Shown in pieces: positions 7,843 through 14,743 of a stretch of DNA of 64,000 nucleotides; positions within the stretch are counted from its first letter, which is position 1; each line of letters begins with the position of its first letter. The stretch is from Peptococcaceae bacterium. Its GTDB lineage: Bacteria; Bacillota; Desulfitobacteriia; Desulfitobacteriales; Syntrophobotulaceae. The notes beneath the pieces were generated by a model that saw only the letters and a program-made list of their open reading frames with translations, was not told the origin of the DNA and made no database searches. Both the position numbers and the translations under genes were made by a program. The stretch is taken from the NCBI GenBank assembly GCA_012520405.1, contig JAAYOJ010000107.1, positions 1 to 64,000 of the forward strand, read 5' to 3'.

Positions 7843-10125
7843 ATGAAGCTTGAGGATGCCACTCGGTATACGGAAAAGTGTTTCAATGGAGAGCCTGCAT
7901 CTTGTTCTTATGCCTGTCCGTTTCACCTGGATATCCGTTCCTTTCTGGAAAAGGTGAGTAGAGGAAGGTGGGTTCCGGCCTATAAAGTGCTGCGCAATGC
8001 CGTAATTTTTCCTGGGATAGTCAGTGTTTTGTGTGACGAACCCTGTCGAGAGCATTGCCAACGCACCTTGCTCGGTGACGAGGCTTTAGCAATGCTTGAT
8101 TTGGAAGCAGCCTGTATCAAGTATGCTAAAAATACCAAACCTGAATTCTTTGCCATACCGCCAAAGTCTGAGCGTGTTGCTGTAATTGGAGCGGGGGTGT
8201 CAGGCTTAGCCTGTGCGCTTAATCTGGCACAGAAAAAGTATTCGGTCACGGTGTTTGAAAAAGAAAGCGGTTGGGGCGGAAAGCTTCCCAATGGAGAACG
8301 GCTTAGTTCTCATCCGCGTTTTGCTGATTTTGACCAAGATATTGCTTTGCAATTTTCTGCTGTGGATGTTGAGTTTCGCTATGGCACGGAAATCAAATCG
8401 CTAACAGAACTCGCCGACTTTGATGCTATTTATATTGCTACAGGTAAGGGTGGAGATTCCTTTGGACTCCTTGCCAGCTGGGATGCAGAGATGTTTACAA
8501 CTTCCGAGCCCAAGGTATTTATGGGTGGTACGCTGTGCGGAGTCTCCAAAATGGAAGGCATTGCCCATAGTGTCCAAGCATCGAAGATAATGGAGGCTTT
8601 CTTGCAGACGGGGAAGGCTTCCTTAGTGAACGCTCAAGTCTATGATAAGAAAAATTGTGAACGTTATTTAAAACATGATGGGGCGGTATCTGTACCGCGG
8701 GTGATTGCTTCTTCTCCCGATGGTTATACTGAAGAGGAGGCCAAAAAAGAGGCAGCACGTTGTTTGTTATGTGATTGTGATTATTGTATAGCTTCCTGTG
8801 AAATGCTGCAGAAATTCCGGAAGAAACCCCATAAAATTGCGGTGGAAGTTGCTACGGATATGCAGGTGACGGGTAATTTAGCCAGCCGTGCTCTTACCAG
8901 ACAGACTTATTCCTGTAATCTCTGCGGTCATTGCAAATCCGTTTGCCCGGAGGATGTTGATATCGGGGCCTTGCTTCAATCTTCGCGTACGGCAAGAAAA
9001 AACGCAGGCGGCGAATCCTATCCGGCTGCCTTTCATGATTTCTGGCTACGAGAAATGGATTTTGCCGTTTCCGAAGGGTTTTTAGCTGCGACCCCCAACG
9101 GAAAAAATGAATGCGAATACGCTTTTTTCCCGGGTTGTCAGCTTGGGGCCTTCAATCCGGATTATGTGCTGAAATCTTACGAATTCCTGAGTAGTAAATA
9201 CGATTGCGGGATTTTGCTTAATTGCTGCGGTGCTCCGGCTTACTGGGCCGGAGATGAGAGTTTGCTGAATGAAAATATGGAAAAAATCAAGCAGGCTTGG
9301 AATGAGATGGGACAACCCACCTTGGTGTTTGCCTGCGCGACCTGTGAGAGTATTTTTAATATGTTTTTGCCCGAAATAAAACGGGTTTCACTTTATGCTT
9401 TATTAGCCGAAGAAGAGGGGATTTCATCCATTCGCCCCTATGATGAAGCCGTGGTTTTTGATCCCTGTAATGCCAGGAACAATCATGGTTTGGAGACCGG
9501 CGTAAGGAAACTTGCCACTGAAGCCGGTATTAGCTTGCATGAATTGAAGGAACCAAATCGTTGTTGTGGTTATGGTGGGCATATTCGCCTGGCAAATTCA
9601 AGTTTGTACGAAGAGATAGCCCAGCACCGGGCTGAGGCCAGTGATAAACCCTATATTGTTTATTGTGTGAATTGTCAGGACGTTTTTGCTCGGCGGGGTA
9701 AGGAATGCAGCCACATTCTGGATCTGGTTTTCGATCTGAAGAAGGGGCTTAAGGTACCCACTTTAGACCAAAAAAGGGCCAACAGTGTGGAGGTCAAAAA
9801 GATTCTGATGAAAAAAGAATGCGGTATTGATTTTGAGCCTGAGACCCATGAATGGGATGGACTTAAACTCCTTATCAGTGATGAAATGCAAAAGGATATG
9901 GAAAACAAGCTAATTTCTGCTGCCGATCTTAAAGAAGCGATCTGGCAGGCTGAAAGTTCCGGATATAAGTTTTATAATGAAAGTGAAGGCTTGTTTATGT
10001 GCAGTATGATCAAGCCGGTAATCACTTATTGGGTTCAGTATAAAGAAATTGCACCCCAAACCTATGAGATTGTCAGTGTCTATTGCCACCGCATCCATTT
10101 CAAGGAGGAGGTCAAACAGCCGTGA
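7843..10125 (+). CDS. FAD-dependent Fe-S oxidoreductase fused to HdrD-like CCG domains
   Basis: 760 aa composite electron-transfer protein. Domains in order: a glutamate synthase small-subunit-type N-terminal Cys region (Cys21, 25, 64, 68, 72), an FAD Rossmann motif VIGAGVSG (114-121), two Cys clusters (CLLCDCDYC from 307; CNLCGHCKSVCP, Cys358/361/364/368), then two heterodisulfide reductase-type CCG segments (NCCGAP at 460-465, RCCGYGGH at 573-580), and a roughly 100-aa C-terminal domain I do not recognise. Mop-type enzymes lack FAD, so this is the likely electron partner of the aldehyde oxidoreductase. Its acceptor (NAD(P)H, ferredoxin, thiol/disulfide) is unknown. The stop overlaps the next start (GTGA). 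Confidence 0.85.
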   Translation: MKLEDATRYTEKCFNGEPASCSYACPFHLDIRSFLEKVSRGRWVPAYKVLRNAVIFPGIVSVLCDEPCREHCQRTLLGDEALAMLDLEAACIKYAKNTKPEFFAIPPKSERVAVIGAGVSGLACALNLAQKKYSVTVFEKESGWGGKLPNGERLSSHPRFADFDQDIALQFSAVDVEFRYGTEIKSLTELADFDAIYIATGKGGDSFGLLASWDAEMFTTSEPKVFMGGTLCGVSKMEGIAHSVQASKIMEAFLQTGKASLVNAQVYDKKNCERYLKHDGAVSVPRVIASSPDGYTEEEAKKEAARCLLCDCDYCIASCEMLQKFRKKPHKIAVEVATDMQVTGNLASRALTRQTYSCNLCGHCKSVCPEDVDIGALLQSSRTARKNAGGESYPAAFHDFWLREMDFAVSEGFLAATPNGKNECEYAFFPGCQLGAFNPDYVLKSYEFLSSKYDCGILLNCCGAPAYWAGDESLLNENMEKIKQAWNEMGQPTLVFACATCESIFNMFLPEIKRVSLYALLAEEEGISSIRPYDEAVVFDPCNARNNHGLETGVRKLATEAGISLHELKEPNRCCGYGGHIRLANSSLYEEIAQHRAEASDKPYIVYCVNCQDVFARRGKECSHILDLVFDLKKGLKVPTLDQKRANSVEVKKILMKKECGIDFEPETHEWDGLKLLISDEMQKDMENKLISAADLKEAIWQAESSGYKFYNESEGLFMCSMIKPVITYWVQYKEIAPQTYEIVSVYCHRIHFKEEVKQP

Positions 10126-10319
10126 GTACTGGGGAAAAAAACTGGAAGTGTGCCAAATGCGATAAGCAATTGGTTCTGAAAAATACGGACTTTTTCTACC
10201 TCGGGCATAAGTTTACCTACGATGTCTTAAATTGTCCTCAGTGCGGCAAAGTATTGATCCCCAAGGAACTAGCCGAGGGTAGAATGGCGGAATTGGAAGA
10301 AGCCTTGGAAGATAAATAA
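10122..10319 (+). CDS. Small zinc-ribbon redox protein
   Basis: 65 aa from GTG 10122, preceded by AAGGAGGAGG (10102-10111) and overlapping the previous stop by GTGA. An upstream in-frame ATG at 10083 would lie deep in the preceding gene and is rejected. Two CxxC pairs (WKCAKCDK and NCPQCGK) about 30 residues apart indicate a zinc ribbon or rubredoxin-like metal site. The C-terminus is a short acidic helix. Small CxxC-CxxC proteins of this kind accompany Mop-type aldehyde oxidoreductases (the DVU_1557-type redox protein, from memory). A role in electron transfer or metal handling is inferred. Confidence 0.75.
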   Translation: MSTGEKNWKCAKCDKQLVLKNTDFFYLGHKFTYDVLNCPQCGKVLIPKELAEGRMAELEEALEDK

Positions 10320-10352
10320 GATTTTCGAATCAGAGAATTAGGAGGGTGACCG

Positions 10353-11480
10353 GTGGGGAAAATCGCAGCGCTGATTCCGGCTGCCGGGTATTCATCAAGA
10401 ATGGGTCTTTTTAAGCCGCTTTTGCCGATAGCATCTTCCCTGGTGCTGGAAAAGCCCATTAAGGCTTTTAGGACAGCCGGGGTAGAGGACATTCTGGTGA
10501 TTACGGGTCATAAAAATTTTTTACTGGCGCCTGTCCTAGAAGGTTTAGGGGTTAAAGCTGTCTATAATTCAAGATTTGACCAGGGGATGTACTCCTCAAT
10601 CCAAGCCGGAGTTGCGGCTTTGCCGGAGGATACAGAAGCTTTTTTTCTTTTGCCGGCAGATTATGCCGTGGTCTCTTCCGCTGTTATTAGCCAAATATTA
10701 GAGAAATACCGGCGGGAGCCACACCAGGTTTTTTATCCCACTTATAATGGGGAAAGAGGGCACCCGCCTTTGATTTCGGCTGAATTGCGGCCTTATATTC
10801 TGGAAGGGGAAGCCGATGGAGGATTGAGAGGGTTACTGGAGAGCATAGTGACGGATTATGCGGAAATTCCAGTGGATGATGAAGGAATTTTACAGGACCT
10901 TGATACCGAGGACGATTACCGCAGTCTGGTCCAAAACCAAACTGGGTTAGCTCCTTATCCCACTCGCAGAGAGTGCGAGGGGGTTTGGCAAAAGTATGAA
11001 ACTCCCCGGCCGGTGATTCTTCATGCGCAGCAAGTAAACAGGGTGGCTTGTACACTCTGTGAATACTTGAACAGTCGGGGTTTTTTGCTTCATACGGCTT
11101 TAGTCCAAGCCTGTGCCTTGTTGCATGATGTGGCTAAAGGTGAAAAACAGCATGCGGCCAAGGGTCGGCAGATAGTGAAAGAGATGGGATATGAGGAGGC
11201 CGGGGAGATTATTGGCTCCCATATGGATCTCCCGAGCAAACACCTTGCCGCTGTCGATGAATATTCTATTCTTTATCTGGCAGATAAATTGGTCCAGGGA
11301 AGTGAGCTTGTTTCTCTGGAAAAGAGACTGGCGGAACAAAGCAAACGTTATGCCCATGATACTTTAGCCTTGACCAGTATGCATGAACGTATGGGAAAAG
11401 CAAGGCAGGTACAGCAAAATATTGAGAACATTCTAAGCATACCTTTAAGCGAGTTGTTTCCCGAACTTGCAAGAGACTAA
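10353..11480 (+). CDS. MobA/MocA-like nucleotidyltransferase fused to an HD domain
   Basis: 375 aa, GTG start with TTAGGAGGG 7 nt upstream. Residues 1 to about 190 form a molybdenum cofactor nucleotidyltransferase-type domain: AALIPAAGYSSRMG (about 5-18), the KPLL lysine, and the metal-binding LLPADYA. Such enzymes attach CMP (MocA) or GMP (MobA) to molybdopterin, and Mop uses the cytosine dinucleotide, so a MocA-like role fits. Residues about 220-375 are an HD phosphohydrolase domain with HDVAK (His258-Asp259) and HxxxGxxI-like helices. The HD partner is not part of standard MocA and could hydrolyse a nucleotide or pyrophosphate product. The activity split is inferred. Confidence 0.8.
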   Translation: MGKIAALIPAAGYSSRMGLFKPLLPIASSLVLEKPIKAFRTAGVEDILVITGHKNFLLAPVLEGLGVKAVYNSRFDQGMYSSIQAGVAALPEDTEAFFLLPADYAVVSSAVISQILEKYRREPHQVFYPTYNGERGHPPLISAELRPYILEGEADGGLRGLLESIVTDYAEIPVDDEGILQDLDTEDDYRSLVQNQTGLAPYPTRRECEGVWQKYETPRPVILHAQQVNRVACTLCEYLNSRGFLLHTALVQACALLHDVAKGEKQHAAKGRQIVKEMGYEEAGEIIGSHMDLPSKHLAAVDEYSILYLADKLVQGSELVSLEKRLAEQSKRYAHDTLALTSMHERMGKARQVQQNIENILSIPLSELFPELARD

Positions 11481-11483
11481 GTT

Positions 11484-12167
11484 ATGAAAAAAACGGTTTA
11501 TTTATTAAGGCACGCCGAGCCGATACACCTTTTCCAAGAAAAATATTATTTAGGGCAGTCTGATCCGCCCTTAAGTGCAAAGGGGAAAGAGCAGGCCCAG
11601 CTGCTTTCTGATTTTTTAAGTACTATTAAGCTTTGTGCAATTTTTAGCAGCGATTTACAGCGGTCGGTGCAAACCGCTCTGCCTATCGCTGAAAAACATA
11701 GCTGTCCCCTCCGGATAATCAAGGAATTAAGAGAGATTAATCTGGGCCGGTGGGAAGGACTCCGGAAAGCAGAGGTTAAGGCTTTATATCCCGGCGAATA
11801 TGAACTGAGAGGGCTGGATTTAGTCTCTTACCGCCCGCCGGAGGGTGAAAGTTTTGCTGATCTGCAGAAAAGAGTGGTCCCTGTTTACCGGGAGATTATT
11901 GATAGTTGTGACGGGGATATCATTATTGTTTCCCACGCCGGGGTAAACCGGGTAATTCTATGTGACTTGCTTGGTGTTCCTTTAGATAATCTTTTCAATA
12001 TTAAACAAGAATATGCTTGTGTGAATGTTATTAACTATTTAGATAAAAAGGGGAGTAATTTTCAGTATGAATATTTACAGCAGCCTTTTAAAGGATCTGA
12101 CCGGCGGCAGGAAAGTTGTCATGGTGACTTCTATGACCAGGGACACCTGTCAAAAGCCAAGAACTAA
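11484..12167 (+). CDS. Histidine phosphatase family protein
   Basis: 227 aa phosphoglycerate mutase-like phosphatase of the CobC/GpmB type. The phosphohistidine motif is LLRHAEP (about 7-13), followed by DLQRSVQTA, the GRWEG segment and the second catalytic histidine in IVSHAGVNR. It starts 3 nt after the nucleotidyltransferase stop. The last 101 nt overlap the next gene in another frame, giving a charged tail (about residues 195-227) not needed by the fold. CobC-like members dephosphorylate nucleotide-loop intermediates. A phosphatase step on a cofactor intermediate or CoA-related compound is possible here. Substrate unknown. Confidence 0.8.
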   Translation: MKKTVYLLRHAEPIHLFQEKYYLGQSDPPLSAKGKEQAQLLSDFLSTIKLCAIFSSDLQRSVQTALPIAEKHSCPLRIIKELREINLGRWEGLRKAEVKALYPGEYELRGLDLVSYRPPEGESFADLQKRVVPVYREIIDSCDGDIIIVSHAGVNRVILCDLLGVPLDNLFNIKQEYACVNVINYLDKKGSNFQYEYLQQPFKGSDRRQESCHGDFYDQGHLSKAKN

Positions 12168-13143
12168 AAAAGATTATTATACTGAAGATCAAATCGAAGA
12201 CCCGAGCTTTGGTTTACAATTGCCGGATGATGTTAGGGAAGGTATTAAACAGTCCTTGCATTCAGGAGAACTCTTGGTGACGGAAAGCAAGGAGCAAACA
12301 AAGGAACTGAATATTATTGAGCCCTTTTTTCCTCAACCCAGGCTTATTGTTTTGGGAGGAGGGCATATCGCTAAACCCGTAACGGAATTTGCGGCCAGAC
12401 TGGGCTTTGCTGTTACCGTAGTGGATGACCGTCTGTCCTTTGCTAATAAGGAACGTTTTCCGCAAGCAGATCAGGTTATTTGCGAAAGTTTCGAGCGCAG
12501 TTTTGATGTACTGAATTTTGATGCCTATACCTATGTGGTGATTGTAACCAGGGGACACAGGTACGATTTGGATTGCTTAAGGCAAGTAATCCAGCGCAAA
12601 TGGGCCTATGCCGGTATGATAGGTTCTCGCAAACGAGTGAAAGGGATTAAGGACCAATTAATAGCTGAGGGTTTTGACCCGGCAATATTGGCCAAGGTCA
12701 ATGCTCCTATAGGTTTGGAGATTGGTGCGGTAACCCCGGAAGAAATCGCTGTTTCTATTCTGGGTCAGGTAATTAGCTATCGCCGACTTCGGGAACCGGC
12801 TTTGGGCCGAGCATCCGCTAAAATCAGCTGGACAGAGTTCGACCGCGAGGTGATCGAAGAATTAAGTAAAGGCAAGGATGATCCCAAAGCTTTGGCTACA
12901 GTTATAATGACCAAAGGTTCTGTACCCAGAAGAGCGGGAGCCAAAATGCTTATTTGGCCGGATGGCAGGATTTTGGGCAGTATCGGTGGAGGATGCAGCG
13001 AAGGTATGATTATTCGCCAAGCGCTGGATATTATTAACGAAGCTAGTTGCACCATCCACAGGATAGATTTAACCGCTGAGATCGCCGAAGAAGAAGGTAT
13101 GGTCTGCGGAGGGGTTATGAAGGTACTGATCGAAGCTCTATAA
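12067..13143 (+). CDS. XdhC-like molybdoenzyme maturation factor with swapped domain order
   Basis: 358 aa. XdhC/CoxI proteins insert and sulfurate the molybdenum cofactor of xanthine oxidase-type enzymes. Here the Rossmann XdhC_C domain comes first (GGGHIAKP, 97-104; VVDDR; GSRKR), while the XdhC_CoxI motif set (GSVPRRAGAKML from 284; GSIGGGCSE about 304-312) is at the C-terminus. The usual order is the reverse. The N-terminus (MNIYSSLLKDLTGGRKVVMV) still looks like the start of a normal XdhC_CoxI domain, which suggests a circular permutation or insertion. The start overlaps the phosphatase gene by 101 nt and has AAGGGGAG upstream. It most likely matures the aldehyde oxidoreductase. Confidence 0.85.
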   Translation: MNIYSSLLKDLTGGRKVVMVTSMTRDTCQKPRTKKDYYTEDQIEDPSFGLQLPDDVREGIKQSLHSGELLVTESKEQTKELNIIEPFFPQPRLIVLGGGHIAKPVTEFAARLGFAVTVVDDRLSFANKERFPQADQVICESFERSFDVLNFDAYTYVVIVTRGHRYDLDCLRQVIQRKWAYAGMIGSRKRVKGIKDQLIAEGFDPAILAKVNAPIGLEIGAVTPEEIAVSILGQVISYRRLREPALGRASAKISWTEFDREVIEELSKGKDDPKALATVIMTKGSVPRRAGAKMLIWPDGRILGSIGGGCSEGMIIRQALDIINEASCTIHRIDLTAEIAEEEGMVCGGVMKVLIEAL

Positions 13144-13174
13144 TCAGCCACGATCAGTCTGACGGAGGATAAAA

Positions 13175-13858
13175 ATGAGCGGCTTGAAGGAAGCTAAGAA
13201 TATTTACGAGCAAGGACTCATGGAACAAGTTATGGGCCGGACCTTAAGGCCGGGAGGGTATAAAATTACGGAAGAAGCCCTGGGCTTATGTGCTTTTCCT
13301 AAAGACGCCGCTATATTGGATATAGGCTGCGGGAGCGGAGCCACCGTACAGCTTTTAAGAAAAAAATATTCTCTGGATGCCCGGGGGCTTGACATCTCTA
13401 AGGAAATGATCAGACGAGGAAAAAATATTTGTTCCGAGCTGCCGCTGGTGCATGGCGATGCTCATAGGCTACCCTTTGCCAATAATGAATTGCAAGGGGT
13501 ATTTTTGGAGTGTAGTTTTTCCCTTTTTTCAGAGCAACAGAGGGTTTTGGCGGAAATAAACAGAGTACTTAAAAAAGACGGCAAAATTGTAATCAGTGAT
13601 TTTTATTATCGGCAAAGGCCTGGTAAAACCAAGCCTGATATTATTGAACTAATAGAAAAATCCGGGTTCAAGGTGGATATATGGCTGGAAAAGTCTGAAC
13701 ATCTTCATCAATTAGTGGCAGATTGTATTCTTAATGATTTTTCCCTGGATCTGTTATGGTGCTGTATGCTGAACAAAGAAGAAAACAAGGGTTGTACTAA
13801 AGAAGAAATAAAAAAATGGAAACCGGGATATTTTTTGCTTATCGCGAGCAAATGTTGA
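13175..13858 (+). CDS. Class I SAM-dependent methyltransferase
   Basis: 227 aa. Motif I is ILDIGCGSG (about 47-55), followed by the acidic DARGLDIS end of strand 2 and VHGDAHRLPF (motif II). This is a UbiE/Methyltransf_11-like fold. It starts with ATG 13175 after a GGAGG site. Position between XdhC and the C_GCAxxG_C_C protein matches the DVU_1556-type methyltransferase of Desulfovibrio aldehyde oxidoreductase loci (from memory). The methyl acceptor is unknown; it could be a cofactor intermediate, a protein or the substrate. Confidence 0.8.
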   Translation: MSGLKEAKNIYEQGLMEQVMGRTLRPGGYKITEEALGLCAFPKDAAILDIGCGSGATVQLLRKKYSLDARGLDISKEMIRRGKNICSELPLVHGDAHRLPFANNELQGVFLECSFSLFSEQQRVLAEINRVLKKDGKIVISDFYYRQRPGKTKPDIIELIEKSGFKVDIWLEKSEHLHQLVADCILNDFSLDLLWCCMLNKEENKGCTKEEIKKWKPGYFLLIASKC

Positions 13859-13895
13859 TTTAGTTTTGGAGTATGGAATAAGGAGGTTTTGGGCA

Positions 13896-14318
13896 ATGGC
13901 AAGCAAAGTCCGACTATATGAGCTGAAGCAGAAAGGGTATTGCTGCAGCCAGATTATTATGAAGGCAGGGCTGGAGGATGCCGGTAAAGAGGACAATCCG
14001 GATTTGGTCCAAGCTATGTCCGGCTTATGCGACGGCTTGCGTACGGGCATGGTGTGCGGAGTTCTTAGTGGCGCGGCTTGTCTTCTCGCTTTGCTGGAAC
14101 CTGAAGATTCTCCGGTGTTAATTAAAGACTTGACGGAATGGTTCCGGGGCGAGTTTGAAGAAAAAAACGGCGGAATTACCTGTGAGGATATTTTGGCCGG
14201 AGACCAGTTAAACCGTACTATTAAATGTCCGAAAATATTAACGGAAACCTACAATATGGCTATGGAAATACTGGAAGCCAACGGGTATGAATTCCCGGAT
14301 TCTTATGTTCCCGGATGA
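13896..14318 (+). CDS. C_GCAxxG_C_C family redox/metal protein
   Basis: 140 aa from ATG 13896, with AAGGAGG at 13880-13886. An upstream TTG (13866) would place that site inside the gene. The protein carries the spaced cysteines of the C_GCAxxG_C_C family: GYCCSQ near the start, LCDGL, VCGVLSGAACLL, ITCEDI and KCPKI. Members of this family are small helical proteins suspected of metal or redox cofactor binding. Location matches the DVU_1555-type protein of aldehyde oxidoreductase clusters (from memory). No biochemical role is established. Confidence 0.78.
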   Translation: MASKVRLYELKQKGYCCSQIIMKAGLEDAGKEDNPDLVQAMSGLCDGLRTGMVCGVLSGAACLLALLEPEDSPVLIKDLTEWFRGEFEEKNGGITCEDILAGDQLNRTIKCPKILTETYNMAMEILEANGYEFPDSYVPG

Positions 14319-14350
14319 ACAAAAAGTAAAAACGGAAAGGAAGAACAAAA

Positions 14351-14743
14351 ATGTTAATTGCGGTTGCTGCCAATGGAGAAACTCTGGAAGATCGGGTTGC
14401 CAAAAGATTTGAGGACAGTACATGTTTACTTATTGTAAATATGGAAGATATGAGTTTTGAGGTTTTTAAAAACCATAGTGCGGGAAGCGGGTCGGGAATT
14501 GATATGGCTAAGATTATCACCGAGAAAGATTGTGAAGCGGTAATAACGGGCAGTATAAAGAGAGAGGCCTTTGAAGAACTGATAGAAACACAGGTTACCC
14601 GTTATAACGGGGCTGATTATACCGCCAGAGAGGCCCTCGACCTCATGGAAAAATATCGGTTGGATCTTGTCCGTTATTATGAAGGTGAGGACCCGGATTT
14701 TCATATGTTACATCGAGGTAGTTGCGATTGTTCCGATCATTGA
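14351..14743 (+). CDS. NifX/NafY-like molybdenum cofactor-binding domain protein
   Basis: 130 aa. The N-terminus MLIAVAANGETLEDRVAKRFEDS and the later CEAVITGSIKREAFEELIE follow the dinitrogenase iron-molybdenum cofactor (NifX/NifB C-terminal) fold, an RNase H-like domain that carries metal clusters. The C-terminus HMLHRGSCDCSDH adds Cys and His residues that could bind metal. No nitrogenase genes are near, so it more likely handles molybdenum for the aldehyde oxidoreductase. The last 22 nt overlap the CoA ligase start region. Confidence 0.72.
   Translation: MLIAVAANGETLEDRVAKRFEDSTCLLIVNMEDMSFEVFKNHSAGSGSGIDMAKIITEKDCEAVITGSIKREAFEELIETQVTRYNGADYTAREALDLMEKYRLDLVRYYEGEDPDFHMLHRGSCDCSDH

Noticed and set aside
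14351-14743. Nitrogenase accessory protein
   Set aside because: No nif structural or assembly genes occur in the window. The molybdoenzyme operon is the better context.
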